From: Datnioides undecimradiatus
Taxonomy: Eukaryota; Chordata; Actinopteri; Lobotiformes; Datnioididae
Assembly (NCBI GenBank): GCA_008933995.1
Contig: WARS01000015.1
Span: 13,021,957-13,085,956 of the forward strand
Reading direction: 5' to 3'
DNA: 64,000 nucleotides
Under the pieces are notes generated by a model. That model did not search any database, was not told the DNA's origin, and saw nothing but the letters and a program-made list of their open reading frames with translations. Below are positions 38,469 to 52,399 of this stretch, in pieces; positions within the stretch are counted from its first letter, which is position 1; each line of letters starts with the position of its first letter. Made by a program: the position numbers and the translations under genes.

Positions 38469-39179
38469 GTAAATGACTGGTTGTTACTCTGTCAAGTTTC
38501 TGTGTAGTGCCAGTGCGAGCTTCAAGCATTACCTGCACAGGTCATTTTCTTTGCTGCTAATACTCAGCAGTTAATCTCAGGGAAACAGACGTGCAGTCAC
38601 AGATAGAACAACGACTTTTATGTGTGCATCCACTGCATTCTGCTGCTGCTGTAGGTGAGGTGAGTCGTGCATTGCAATGAAAAACCATCTTGCCTTTTGT
38701 TATGAACACACAGCACTCAGGACAGGACTGGAGTCATTTTGACACTTTAAAAGTGATGAATTGTGCAAGTTGAGTATTAAGGCTGTGATTTTAGAGGTAG
38801 AGTACTGCTTCATTCACCGCATTTTTGAAGATTGTCTGGCTGTTTTCAGGGTAAAAACACTTATGAGCTTTCAAGACCCGCAGTTTCCAGTTTTGTTTTT
38901 TTGTAGCCGCTGTCAATTTTCACATCCTGGAACATGTAGAAAGAATATTTATATTCTATTTATATTTGCCCGGAAACACAATCTTTGTAAATCTTAAGGG
39001 TATAGATCAAAACCGACAAACAAAGCTATCAGGTGTTTTGAGTGTTTGGGCATTAGATTTTTGGCACCACAAGCGACAGCAAACTTCATTGAGTTTTGTA
39101 GACAGTCCCCCTACACTCACATTCAGGACAGTTCTTTCCTTTGCATTTAATAAAACCATTTTAAAGAATTTAACTTTGA

Positions 39180-39202
39180 TTTTTTTTTTTTTTTTTTTTT
39201 TT
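39180..39202 (+). repeat. Poly-T run (23)
   Basis: The longest homopolymer in the window, in intron 2. Its length is likely to be unreliable in an assembly. Confidence 0.85.
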
Positions 39203-42200
39203 AATATTCATCGAGACAGTTCACAGGAGGATGATTGTGTTTTATTTTGTTTCTTACTTCCCTTTGCTGGGAGAATGAGGGTGAACTGAATTCCTCCCTT
39301 GTCTCTCTCTCCAATCCCCCCAACCCCCCGACCCCATCTTCCCTCCCTCCTCCCAGACCCCTCTGGAGTCTCCGAGTGGTATTTTATCATGCTTTAATTA
39401 AGTGTTCCTCTTAATGGAATGTACCAACATTCCCCGGAGGATGAGGTTGGGAGTGGGGGGTGTGGGGGTCTGGCTATAGTCTCATTTATCCTGAGCATGC
39501 CCGGTGACAGAAAGAGAGCAGCCATTCATAATTTAAGGAGCCCTTGTGCTGTATAGACATGCTAATGCTGCACTTTCTTTGGTGATGGTTGCCGCTACCT
39601 AGCTGATGCATACTCACGCTGAGCCTGGGAAAACTGACCTAATGTTCAGCACTCCAAACTGCACTTCGACTTTAGATAAGAATATATCATTGTCACTGGT
39701 GGCTTCACTCACTCAGTAAATGGTCTTAATTGAGGTGATGTGTCCCTGTCTAAAGAACTGTTAGTTAACTGATGCGATTAGACTATAGAGGTATTGTAGA
39801 CGGGTGACGTGAAGATGCTGTCATCGGGCGATTCACATCCAGACTGTTGTGGCTACGTGGGATGTGCCTCAGCCAACTGAGCCAAGAGGACACAGAGTAC
39901 CAGAAACCCACACCTTCTGCTCACTGAGACCCGGCAGATGAGCTCGCCGTTTTTATGCATTCTAGATTTCAAGTTTTCACTGTGGTGAGGATGGCAACAA
40001 CCTTCCCCAGTGACTTCTTGGCCTCCAGCCAGCCTCCCTAACCTCCAGATCACTCTGTTTCCTCTGTTTTTATTCATCCAGGACTATAATTAGAGAAGGG
40101 AAAGCCCATTGTTGCATCTTGACAGACCCTCTCCCAGGGCCCGAACACAGCTGGGGGCTTTGCGTTGGCACCGCCGCGTTTGCCAGGCCAGACAGTGCAG
40201 TGTTTACCCCCTGCCAGTCTGCTCACTCTGCCCAGCCAGCCTGCCAGGCCACTATGCCCAGCCCCAGTCCGGATACTGTGCCCACTCTTACACACTCACC
40301 CTGCCTGGTCTGGCCTCAAGCTTGGCAGCCCCCGCCCCCCTCCCGCCCTACCCGACTGGCCCCTGACTGAACCCAAGAGCCCACTCCACTTTGCTGCCAC
40401 TTTGCCACCAACAGTGTTGGGGTCTTGTCTGGTCAATTTAGATTCCATTCAATTACAGAATCCCACTGAACTCACAAAACAGAATCGCAGGAAAAAAAAA
40501 TGCTATTGCGCCAGTCCATGTCTAAATATAAAGTGTCTGGGAACACAAGGCCCCCAGCTGTGCTTAGGAGCTGGTCAGCGTGTAGCAATGGGCATTTCAT
40601 CCAGCATTTGGGCTCGGCTAAATGCAAGGAAACAGCTTGCATTTAGTATCTAATCCTAAACGGCTGGTGCGTACGATCATCCAGGTAGTTTTTAAAAGAA
40701 AAACTTGATTGGGGAAGCTTTTCTGGATGAAAACGGGGATGAGCTCACACTGTCCCGAGAGCTAGACTTTCCAGGAAGCTTTTAAAGAAGAGTGTATTTG
40801 CTGCCCATACTCCCGCAGCTCTTTCCACGCTTCTGAACTGCTGATTTGTTAACTAGATTGATCTATCTGAGCTCCAAATGCAGACTTAAATGTTTTCTTT
40901 AGTTTCTCAGGACCTTTCTTTCTTAATGCCGTCGTTGTCAATATTATGTCCATGTGATTTTAGGTTTGTATGGAAATACTCAGTTTAGTTATTAGCCCGG
41001 ATATGAGACAGCTCTGTCGCAGAGCGATGCTCTGAAATCAGCAAATATTAGCAGTAGAGGAAGAGGAGGAAAGGAGGTCGGTCATGTTGGCCTCTGAAGT
41101 CCACGTGCAAACCTCACCAAAGTGCTGGTGTGTCATATATATGTACACAGTTTTTTCCTGCACTTCCTGTCTGGTTCCTGTGAGAGCTGCAGGACTGTTA
41201 AACCCTTGACTTCTGTGTGCCACAGCGGCGCCCTCCCTCTCCCCCAGCAGCAGGAGAACCATGTGCAAATCAGTTCCTACTGCAGCAAACTGTGTTAACA
41301 CTGACACCCTTTGAAGTGGTTTAGTTGTCCGAGTTATGGTGTCATGTAAGGACGACACTGCTAGGCCGTGTGCATGAAGACTCCAGTCGCATGCGGTGGC
41401 TTCTCTTAAGTCCGTGCTTTTCTTAAGGTGTTTGTAAATGTCAGAAATCATGCTCACGCCTTTTGTACACATGCATCTGTTCTCAAGTTGAACTGTTTAT
41501 TGCAGTCAGTAACATATTTTCAGTTGTCATTTCCTCCATGTCACCTGACTATCTCAAAGTTGGCCTCCCCGCTTCTCTACACTGTCTTTCACACACACTC
41601 ATTGCAAGTTTTGGCAGCTCCACTGGAACATGAAATCATGTCACTGGCTTTCACTGGTGGCCCAGGCTGGTCGCGGCCTTTGTCGCGATGCCAGCGAGAT
41701 ATCGTTTCTTTCAAGTGCCGCTGTGTCAGTCCAATGGCCTCATGGGGCCTTAGCATGCTGGCTTTTCCCCTTTCATCCTCCTCAGGCTCTCATGACATCA
41801 CCCCCCCCCCCCAATCTGGGCAACTGGGGGAGGAAAGGCAGAGAAGTGGGGAGGTGGTGGGACAGAGAGAGGAGTGGGAATTTGAGGACAGACCGAAGGG
41901 ATAGAGGTGGGGGGGGGGCTTCTCAAGGAGATGATGAAGGCGAATGTGCCTGGTTTAGTAAGTGGGCGGCTGGGATTTGTGTCTTGCTCGGTACAACTTT
42001 TTTTTTTTGTATGCACATAAGCAAGAAACTGCAACCCGTCTTCCCACTCAGCCCTGTAGCTTGTGTAAAGCAAGTCTCTTGGCTGGCATAGCATGTAAAA
42101 CTCCCTGGTATGTGCTTGTTGTGTGTGGCCTGGCGCTGCCCTCGACCAGCTCGTCTCTGAACCGCCATCAGTTCCACCTTAAACGCCAGCCAAAGACAAC

Positions 42201-44115
42201 ATTTCATCGCAGCGGAGCGCAACTGGCCCAAGACCAGCCGCTACAAAGCACTTAAAAATAACTAGAGCTACAAGAAAAGTATCAAGATCTTTATTGACAT
42301 ATCCTGCCAGAAATAAAGCGAGCCACTTTAAAGTTTTTGCCAGAGGCACACAACCATAAAAAGTGTATCCTGTGTGGGAAGCTGTGTCTTTGACACACAT
42401 ACAAACACAATCCTAAAAACCACAGTTGCCATGGAACAATGTGAGGGGGCAGAGGAGTGTGTCTCTCTGTCTTATTCGACCGTGGCCCTCAAGTTGGCAC
42501 CACAGGACAGCAGGCCAGAGCAAACAGCTGCTGCGTCTTAGTGCTAAGTGGCTTTTGGACTCTAACCGTGTCTGGCATCTCAGCCAGAGCTGCAGAGTGT
42601 GTATGTGTGTGTTTGTCAGAGAGGAATGACAGGGATACTGAGAGTACATGAGGGCTACAAGGACTGTGTGTGTGAAGAAGAGAGAGACCTGCATTCAAAA
42701 GAAAGAAATGGCAACAGACAGATGAGTGTGATATTGCGGGCGACTGGCTCCGAGCCTGCGGCCAGGTTAGCTGTCCTGCACACTCAGGTGTGTGCTAGGG
42801 GTCGTCCCGAGGCCACGGCAATGCCAGTAGGGTGTCAAGCCGCAGGGCTTGTTGTAAAGACGCTTCAATGCTGGACTGAACTGGCTGTGTTTTGGCGTTG
42901 TTCTCCACTTCTGTTGCAGCATGCTGGCCTTCAAGGAGAGAAAAGCTGTCTGATCAGTGGGTGTTTTTGTTGATGCGCGTATCTGCGCGCGCATTAGCTC
43001 AGCCGCTGTTTATCAGCATGGATAAGAAGAACAAGAAGGCTGGCAGATCAGCTTGTGTTTTGATGCAGACGGCTGCGTGACTCACCACGTCGCCCTCATC
43101 ACTCTCTTCTCACTCTTTTGCTTTTTCATGCTTTTTTCCCCTCTTCTCTGTGCAAAGACCTCACTGAAGCTGAGAGCCTTGATAACAGAAAGAAAGAAAA
43201 TTGCCGTAGTTTTACACTCCGCGGTCTCCAGAATGTTTTGTTAAATTGCAGCGAAGCCACAATAGTGATTGATTTACAATGGCGGCTTTTGTTCGATACA
43301 GATGAGGCTTGTTTTTTCCTCAGAGGTTTTAAAAGAAATCTTTTCATAGCAGAGCCATAAAGATGCAGGATATTGATAAGACAATTTTCCCCTGTGCCTG
43401 TGCTGAAAAATGATGGGGCTTAGTTCCTTTCAGTTGAATGTGGTGAATTGAAAGTCAATTTTGGGTTGTTTAAATCAAGGCAGCCAACATCGGCAGCTTT
43501 AGCAGAATGTTGGAGGCTAATGTCAGAGTAACTTTATAAACTTCATGGACTTTTACTTTCTCTTCCCTTCCACAAGAAAGGTGCTGCTTTGCCTTTGAAT
43601 ATTCTAATATTAAGATTACTATAATATAATGTTTTTGTCTTTTTTTAAAAACATATTTTTAGTACAATTTTACAAATATTCATTACATCAATTTCTTTAT
43701 TAGCCTTTGGAATCAGATCAAAAAGTGAAAATGAAGAAAGTTAAATGGTCAAAACAAACCTGAGCACTGAGTAATCCAGCCGCCCTTGCAGTGTGAAGGG
43801 GGTAAAAAGAAAAAAAACACAAGCTAACTCTTTAGCTTCCTCTCCACCTGCCCCTTGCCCTAAACACCCTGAACAAACACTTTCAAACACCGCAGCATGG
43901 AGGGAGGCATAGAAAGAGAAATTGAAAAAGAGAGGAGGAGTGGCAGGGAGAGAAGAAAAAGGGGGAGGGAAAAAGCTTGTGAGGCACGGAGCGCTCAGGG
44001 GCCTGCCTCTTGGGCTCTCCTTTCATGTTTGTGTACGCCTCAACTTGCTGATATTATCTTGGCCGCTCTTCCTGGCGGGGTGTCGGGAGAGGTTTCCACT
44101 GTGACCAGGCAGGGG

Positions 44116-44132
44116 AGATGTGTATAAGAGAC

Positions 44133-44134
<2 letters not shown>
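44116..44134 (+). other. Exact Tn5/Nextera mosaic-end sequence (probable artefact)
   Basis: The 19 bases AGATGTGTATAAGAGACAG are identical to the Tn5 transposase mosaic end used in tagmentation libraries. The insert side (after GACAG) is the (CT)25 tract. The upstream bases are not the usual read-1 or read-2 adapter arms, so only the mosaic end is present. A chance match of 19 bases in 64 kb on either strand is expected fewer than one in a million times. It is best read as untrimmed adapter built into the assembly. Confidence 0.93.

Positions 44135-44184
<50 letters not shown>
44135..44184 (+). repeat. (CT)25 microsatellite
   Basis: Fifty nt of perfect CT begin directly at the mosaic-end sequence. 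Length and even local continuity are doubtful because of the adjoining adapter. Confidence 0.85.
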
Positions 44185-44187
<3 letters not shown>

Positions 44188-45433
44188 CCCTCCTCTCAGG
44201 CTGAGTTGGATCCCTCACCCACCTTCCTTCTGCATCCAACCTCCCAGAAAAAAGTCCCTCTCCTAAATCACCGCTTCACCACGTTTCACGGCGCACTGAG
44301 GCGCCCAGGATCCCACTGCGCTCGTTTCCATGGTCACTGGGAAGCTCCTTGTGTCATGTGGCTCAAAGTGAGCCGTCCCTGGGCCGAATTACCCAGCTTT
44401 CAATGGGAGGCCAAATGACCATTATTAGACTTCACAGCTCAGGCCCCTATTTAAAGAGAGAAGAAAGGAGCCCCAGGGACTTAAGATGAGAGAGAGATGG
44501 AGAGAGAGGCTGAAGAAGAAAACAGAGAGCAAAGAAGAGAGGACGGGAGATGAGGGGAAAGAGAAGAAAGTTCACTTAGAGCCGCCGTGTAGTTGTTTCT
44601 TTTTTATTTTCCTCCACCCTTACATTTTTCTTAATCACGATTGGTATTTGAAAGTCAGACACCAGCCACAAGTAAAGCTCTCCTGTCTGTCAAACAGCAC
44701 CCAGAGAAGACGGGGCGGCGCTGGATCAAAAGCCACGCCGTGGAAAAAGTAAATCTTAGAAAAGATAGGACCAGACATCCACCCACGTCAACCAAAGCCC
44801 TGTCTTTTCTCTCTTCATCTCCGTCTAAGCCCGTTGCTTTGTAGGGGGAATGTGCTTGTGTGCGTGAGAATCCTCGTGTCCTGCGCCCCGCTGTGTATGT
44901 CAGGGCCTTGTTGTCTTTAAGGCTCGGGGCCCACAGCCTGGCACGGAAACTGGAAACTGAAGCCCCCTGGTCCCCACACAGCTAATCTGATGCCTCTTCC
45001 CACCACAGATGAGTCCTCTCGTGGAGGGTTAGCGGGGGTGAAAATGTCATCCTGCTCTTGTGGTTAAGACTTTCTTTTATGCTCCGCCAGGGAGGCAAGG
45101 TTGGGCCCAGCACAAGGAGATGGAGAAGAAAGGGGAGGGAGGGGAAGGCATATGAGGGTGACACTGGAGCTGCCCATGCTCTGAGACAGTGAGGTAATGG
45201 GAGGAGAGAGAGAGAAACATGGAGACAGAGAGGGGCGGAAGAATGGCAGCACACCTGGTAGAAACTAAGCTAAAACATTAGCATCGTTTATCGGAGACCG
45301 ATATAATGATGAAATTTAGGCGAGACATCTGCATGGCAGTTGTCCACGGTTAAATATTGCCTAAGATTAAGGCTTTTTTTCTTTTCTTTACATTTGAATA
45401 ATGTTCAATATCTTGAATAAGTGATTTTTTTAG

Positions 45434-45502
45434 ATAAATGTAGGAGGTAAAAGTACAATATTTCCCTCTGAAATGCAGTAAAGTTGAGGTACAGTACTTC
45501 TT
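45434..45502. mobile_element. Fragment of ACTTAAGTAAAAGTA-type teleost repeat
   Basis: The phrases agataaatgtaggaggtaaa, agtacaatatttccctctga and aatgcagtaaagttgaggta follow in the order I recall from one arm of this common percomorph repeat. It is a short fragment with no ends visible. Confidence 0.5.
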
Positions 45503-46370
45503 TGTCACCCCAGGGTGTGATCTGGTTGACCAACCTGATGACCAAAGATAGCAGAGCAATCAGAAGACAACAATAAGGTGTTATATTTGGAGTCATAGCT
45601 GTATGATGTAAACACACCTGGATATTGCACCATCTCGCTGCCACGCTTTGTTCAAGTCCTTTTTACAACCACGGACATTTCCTGCTTTGATGTTTATCTT
45701 TATTGGGACACAGCAAAAGGAAAAGGTGCGTTGCTGTGTTTGGTGATGAGATGGACTCCATTTCAGCATCTAGTGGAACAATGGTTTCCTGCCCCCTAGC
45801 CCAGTTTTGCTTTTGTGTTTGACCAGTTTAATGTCATTATTCCTCATCATTCCTAAACTGTTTTATTTCAATACTTCCAATGTTAAATCTAATTGTGAGA
45901 GAGAACCAACGATCAGAGGAAAGTCAGGGAAAATAATGCTGATATAATGCTTTTCACTGACGCTTACTTACACAGTTACTGTATCTCTGGGTCTGAAAGT
46001 GTTTGGTTTTTTAAAAGCCGTTCATTTTAATCTGTCTCTTGTCTTATGTCCGTGCCCTGTTGTATTGTGGGTAATGTTGGCTTCGTGTTTTCACCAGAAA
46101 AAGGTGATATTTCTGGTTCTGTTGCATCGATTTGGATGGTTTTTTTTAGTGTTTTAGTGTCTAGATTCCAACTTTGCGAGTTATGGATAAAGGAGTGACA
46201 GTCTAAAGACAGTTCCTCCTGCTTTTATCACTCAGCATCTTAATTTTACATCCGCTTAAATGAAGCAGAGGATGAGAGGTACAGTAAGAAAGGAGGCATA
46301 ATGGGGGGTTATAGGGCCGAGTCCTGACCTGCTCTGCTTTGTTTGCCCAGGGAAAGAAGACCGCAAGTAA

Positions 46371-46388
46371 CAGCAGCAGCAGCAGCAG
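46371..46388 (+). repeat. (CAG)6
   Basis: Six CAG units in intron 2, not in a coding frame that I can support. Confidence 0.85.
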
Positions 46389-49300
46389 GATAGAGTATTA
46401 CAAGAGAGAGAAGCAACCACAGCAACTTCTCTTTCATGCAAGCAGGGACATGGTCTCCCGAAGCAGCTTCAAGGCAGAGAGAGATTAGAGAAAAGTCGTA
46501 TGACTGCAGACGAATTAAGGGAAGGAGAGAAGTGGCCGTTCAGTGAGACGCCTCAGCTCGACTGGAATCCCTACATGTGGATTAAAGTGCGTGTTTGCGC
46601 TAAAGCATCTTGGGAGGTGGGAAGCACGAATGCTGCTAGGTTGCAGTTCCGTTTCGTAGTAATGTCGGCTTCTAAAACGCCAGTTAATTCGCGTTAAACT
46701 GTTAATCAGCATGCATGTGCACAAGAGCTGACCCAATTTGAAAGTCCTCTTAGCAGTGAATTGCAGGTGCACATTGTGGTTTGGCACCAGCTCAGGAGGT
46801 GGAACCTGCTATTTTTCGTGGTTTTGCTGTTAAAACACATTTGTTGTTAAATCACATTTTGCCAACACACTGCTCACACAGGCTCTAACAGCTTATTTCA
46901 ACACTTGAAGTCAGTTTACTCCGTTTCTTAGACACATAACTACAGCCATTGTCCGTTGTGCTCTGGGCACTGCCAAAACACCTATGACCTACACTCAGCA
47001 CTGCGCCCGACTGAAGCTGCTGCTCGGCTAACATGCTGCTTTCACTGTGTTGTGTTGGCTGTCAGCAAGCTCTTCAAAGTTGGATATGAAAGCATGTGTG
47101 CTACAGTGGGAGCGTTTCTTAATTTGGGCTTAGACTGACTCTACACTGCCAACCAAGTTAACATATTCTTCACGACATCACTGATTTGTGTCTCTGCCGA
47201 AAATATCTTACAGTGAAATATTAAAAATAATGCATATTTGTTTAACGCCCTATCACTTAAAACCCCCCCGGCCCTCTGTTCAAGTCTAAGGCTGTTAGCA
47301 GAGCGGCCTCTATCCTCAAAGGCTGAAGGAAAAACACTTAACATTGGATCTATCATGTGTCAGGAGACTTGCAGCAGGCGAGCATAAATCCTGCATCTCA
47401 CTTGTCTTTACTTGCTCCCAACTTTATCGTCTTCCCTCCCTTCACCCGGCAGCTCTCATCTCATGAAAAATATGATAATTCAGAAATTTCAATACCAGGA
47501 AAAGTTTCTTGCACCTTCAGGTGTTCCCCTGAGAGCTGATAAGTGGGGGGAAAAAAATCAAAGATCGAAATTTCAAATTACTCTGCCTATCACGAGTTAT
47601 CTCCTACCTCATGTATCAAAAATCTGTCATGCATGTATTCGAGTTTCTTAACGCGGTGCTGTCCTTTAAAACTTTCAATGTTAAGAGAAAACATCAAAGG
47701 GTTTTGACAGAGTGTGGGCTCAGTCGCCACCCATAATCAATTTACTTATTATTATTATTTTCCATGGGTTAAAATAAGAAGTACGGTTCTGACCATCCAT
47801 TTCTACCCAAGACTTCCCGTCACTTTCATCCAAACAGCTCCTGTTTAGACACCAGGAGGAGAAGAAGCACTTAAAAAGTAGTATTCTTGTCCCCTGCCGG
47901 AAAGCTTGTTTATTTTCCTGTGAATCACAAAGAGCCAGAGCCTAAAACCGGTAAGAAAACAACATGGGAGGGACAGAGAGGAAAAGTGGAGGAAATTTAA
48001 TTAGCAGTTGTCCATTCCTCCGGCTCCTGCGTTTGGTCTCGGCAGAGCAGAGCAGTGGGCAGCGGGAGGAGAGGAGACTAAAAGGGTTTCTTGATAAGCA
48101 GCGGTCAGAGTCGGTACATTGCATTTGTATCCGCTTTTATGTTTGTGTGAGTGTGTGTGTGTGTTTGCCTGATGCCACAAGACATCAAGCCGTGAGACAG
48201 GAAATGCTGCCTGTGGTGCAAAACAAGCAAGACCAACATGTATATTTAGAAAGTGAGATGTTTTTAAATGCTCAGCCTTTCACAAGCACAGTCCAGTGCA
48301 CGAGCATCATCCAACACTATTTATTATTTATCATATCTTCACAACACACATGAGAAAAACTAACATCTGTGTTTTTCACCATTGTACATGCGCTGTGAAG
48401 GGAAAAGGAGGCTGTGAAGACAAACAAAATCAACTCGGAGCTCGTTGAAAGCTCTAAAACAGTCTTGTCGGTTCGTGAAAACCACAGTGTTTCCTCCGAA
48501 ATCTCTCTTCATGGCCACATGATGACAAGCATATAGATGTTTCACAACAATTATCTCTTTGTTATGTAACTCTAATGAAGGCTTTCTGTCGAAGTGTTTT
48601 GGTTTTTGCAGCGAAAACATCTATAGTTTTGTAGTGCTGGTCATCCCCTATAAGTAGGTGATTTCTGCCCTGCATCTTTGCAAGTATGAGTCAGTTTGTC
48701 AGTCTGTCGCTCCACAAATCGCAATTCATAAGCATAGCTCGTTTCATTTATAGATATAAATTGCATTTTGTACCTGCTCCTCAATCTTTATGCTGCTTTG
48801 TATGACATTTTTTTCAACATCATAAAAAGGTTTGATGCCAAAACAAAACCGTTTTCCATATATTTTCCTACAGTCTATCTTATATAAACAGCAAAAATCC
48901 ACAGTAGTAGGAGTAGTAGAGTGTGAACATACTGCATCAAGCTAATTGGCACAAAGACAAAACCGTTATCAAGGTGACGACACCCACGCACCAGACTGAT
49001 GCTTCTAAAACAGATTGGTTTATTTTTCTTTTGTGAGGATCTACGTTCTTTGGATTGAAGTATTTAAATGCACAGTGACTGATTTATCAGAGTTTTGTGT
49101 GGTAAACATCCAAAATAATTTGATGTGTTCATGTAGAGCAGGGTTAAGACGCAGGTGGTATCAATCATGTTGTGTAAGACCATCAGACTGCAGACTACGA
49201 AATCAGTTTTCTCAACAGCGTAATCTTCACAGTAGTTTCCACCCACTGTTGGTGTTGCATCTGACATTTCTGGCCGAGATGCACCTTGGGAGCTGTAGTT

Positions 49301-49821
49301 AACCACTTCCCCCAGAACTGTCAGGTACAAAGCAATGAATCTGATATTTCCAAACACAGACGTCAATGTCGTGGACGGAATTAACAGTGTTGTTCGCAAA
49401 ACTCAATGGGACCTTCACTTTCAGAACCTGGGGCGCAGAATAGCACCTGTGCAAGTCTATACATGAACCATTTCGATCACAAAAATGTATAATCATCAGA
49501 ATATGACGATGAATACATTTGCCTATAACTGACAAGCAATTATTTCATCCAGACTGTTTCAGATTAATTGTGATAATGTTGGCTTAATAGTCTGAAGTTC
49601 ATTGCTGCGTCCGGTTGTCAAAACGTTAAAACATTAAAGCTGATATTAGCTGAGGTGTGACGCTAAACATCGCTACATGGCTATGCGTATAAATCGCCTC
49701 ATTCAAATTCACCCATGCAATGAAGAGTTGTTGAGAAAATCAAAGGACTGCTTCTCATGCCACACCACAGAAATATTTTTGTTAGCAACAGTACACTTCA
49801 AGGAACTTTCGCAATGCTACT

Positions 49822-49839
49822 AAAAAAAAAAAAAAAAAA
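49822..49839 (+). repeat. Poly-A run (18)
   Basis: An uninterrupted A run in intron 2. No retroposon body is recognised upstream. Confidence 0.85.
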
Positions 49840-50212
49840 GAAGTCAAAACTTTCACAAGGTCTCGACTTGCCTGATATTTGTCTGATAAATAAAGTCAGG
49901 GTGATGATTTGCTACAGTACAGGAAGGAGATAGAGGTGAGGATGAAGGAAAGAGAGAGAGAGAGTGACTATATGGGTGGGTCTTATGATGAGGGAGAGCA
50001 AGTGCTCCCGAGTACACCTCACTCACTCACTCTCTCGACTCTTTAATGGGGTCGGCTCCTTGCCAATTTCCACTGACAGGCCCCCTCAGTGGTGCCCCCT
50101 CACACACACACATCCACACTTTGATAGCACAATTCACTTGTATAATTCTGGTTATGCAATGGTGGGTGAATGGCCACCCCACATTGTGCGCTGAGGCAGA
50201 GACAGAAATGGA

Positions 50213-50239
50213 GGGGGTGGGGGTTGGGGTGGGGTGGGG
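50213..50239 (+). other. Five-run G-quadruplex motif, sense strand
   Basis: G runs of 5, 5, 4, 4 and 4 are separated by loops of T, TT, T and T. This is the strongest quadruplex pattern in the window, on the transcribed-RNA sense in intron 2. Confidence 0.65.
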
Positions 50240-52375
50240 TTACTGGTCAGGGAAAGATGAGGTGAAGAACAGGAAAAGAAGAATCCCAGAAGGAAAATGA
50301 AGAAATACACAGAGAGATGTAGGTGCTTTCAGCTTCAAAGAGACATTAACTTTGAGAATTTAGCTGGGTGATGATGACGATGATGATGGTGGAAACATCA
50401 TTGTGAGAAAACCTCAGGCTTCTTCACTGATGTTGCCCCAGAGAACTCTGGGGTTTTCCTCCAAAGCTGACATTTGCACCTTTTTAAAGAGGCTTTTCAC
50501 ACCACCCCATAAGAGCTCTGCGTGAAAAACATCTCCCCATAACGGAAATACTCAGGCGACCTGGAGTTATGTCTTTCTCTGTGTTCGTTTCACAACTCTG
50601 TCTCACATTTGAAGATTTAAACCAGTGCAAAGACGAGACCCTACCCATGGGAACAGTGTTTTCCTCAGGGATGGTGACACTGTGGGACGGACAGTCATTA
50701 CATAGTGTATCTTTCTGTGTGCACGTGTGGAGGTTTTAGGTGCTGGCTCGTCATGTACATCATGTACAGCACAGAGGCAGAGTCAGGGATCGGTGTACCT
50801 GGAGCGGGCCAGGTCTTTGTCTGACAGTGAGGTCATTACATCCCCCCCCACATCTCTCTCTTGCTCTCTCGCTCTTTCTGTCTTTCTCTTTCCGTCTCTC
50901 TCACTCTCTCTCTGTCCCTTGACTGCCATGCAGTTTACCCACAAGCCCCTCTGTTACAGGGGTAACATACATGGCTACTTGTGAACACCGATTGTAGAAG
51001 TAAATTTTAAAAAGTCTGAAATTGGTCAAACTTTGACATAAATGAGCTTTGATAAAACGTTGAAAACATTCTGTAATAAACCTGAACCTAAACCTGTACT
51101 GAACTGAAGACTGAACAGATCAGCAGTCTTATGGGAAGACATCCGAGAAACAATCCTGCGTTCACTTCCTGACCTGACGGCCTCCTCATCTGTGGTTTGA
51201 TATTAATGGCAGTCAGTGAGCTCACTAAGAGCTTCAAGTGAGTCTTTCCCCTGTGTGTTTACGTTAGGTAAACTGTCCGTTTATCTGAAGGCGGCAGAAT
51301 GGAGAGGAGCTCGAGGAGGCTCGCTGGTCCCCGTCCTCTGCCGGTGTGACACCCAAGTGGATTTTTATGTGCTGCGTAAACATTTTTTATGCAGCTTCTG
51401 AAAGGGTCCCTCAGACATGCTGGGACTCCTAAAAATGCTCCAGCCGGGGGCTTAATAGCATTCAAATTAATATTAAACAGGAATATGGACGAGTTCAAAA
51501 GTTTGGGAAGGTGGAGGGAGAAAATGCACAATGACTTGTTTAAAACTCCAAAGAAAACACAGCCACCAGAGAATGTTTGCACTCACTTTTACCTCTTTTT
51601 AATCTGCAATTTCAGAGTGAAACGTCCTGGCTGTGAGTCAAAACCTTTAAATATGAGTGCAGGGGGATTCATGAAAACAAGTTATTGGCAGGATTAAGCT
51701 CAGCGAGGTTACTTGAGTTCACTCTGTGCCCTTGTGAATGGTTTCTGGATAGATTTTGTAAGTCAGTGAGAACAGGAAATTCTTTAGTCTGCAGTCGTTG
51801 TCATGACAAGACACATCAGACAGCGGCTCCAGCATGGTGAAGACTGTCAAACAAGCTGATTACATGTCGCGCAGCCAGTTCGATAACGTCAGTCTGTCAC
51901 TGAGGTGTAAACATCAAACAGTAGGAGATCAGGAAGTCAGTGAGTAAAGTGCTTCACGTACGGGAGGAAAATGACTAAATGTTGTCGTACTGAACATGTC
52001 AATTTCACACAGATGACTCCATGTGCCAGTACAGTATGTACAGGAGAATAAAGGAGGACGAGGTGCTTCAGACATAGTTCTCTCCCCCGGGCTGCGCAAG
52101 CTTCCAATGAGATGACAGCCAAGTTGAAAAGTTTGATTTGATTTTAACTTCAGTTGAATGTAAATAATGTCTTGGCTCACATGGTTGCTTGGAGAGGAAG
52201 GAGAGGCCAAAAAAAAAACCCAAAAAAACGGGGCGACCACATATAAGAAAATCCATGGGAGAAAAGTATGCCTTTATCTTTTAATAAACCGTAAAGCCAG
52301 GAGGCAACATGAAATTACAGCATAATAGCAGTGGAGAGTCTTCTGAAGACTTAATTGCCTTAATTATAGCAGTGC

Positions 52376-52399
52376 AGAGAGAGAGAGAGAGAGAGAGAG
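52376..52399 (+). repeat. (GA)n microsatellite
   Basis: About 12 GA units, followed by further purine-rich sequence. Confidence 0.9.

Noticed and set aside
40146-40562. 13-bp inverted repeat CACAGCTGGGGGC / GCCCCCAGCTGTG, 390 bp apart
   Set aside because: The arms are short and GC-rich, with no element ends, target duplications or related interior. Coincidence is likely.
46371-46388. (CAG)6 as a polyglutamine coding repeat
   Set aside because: It lies in intron 2, outside any supported reading frame, and is short.
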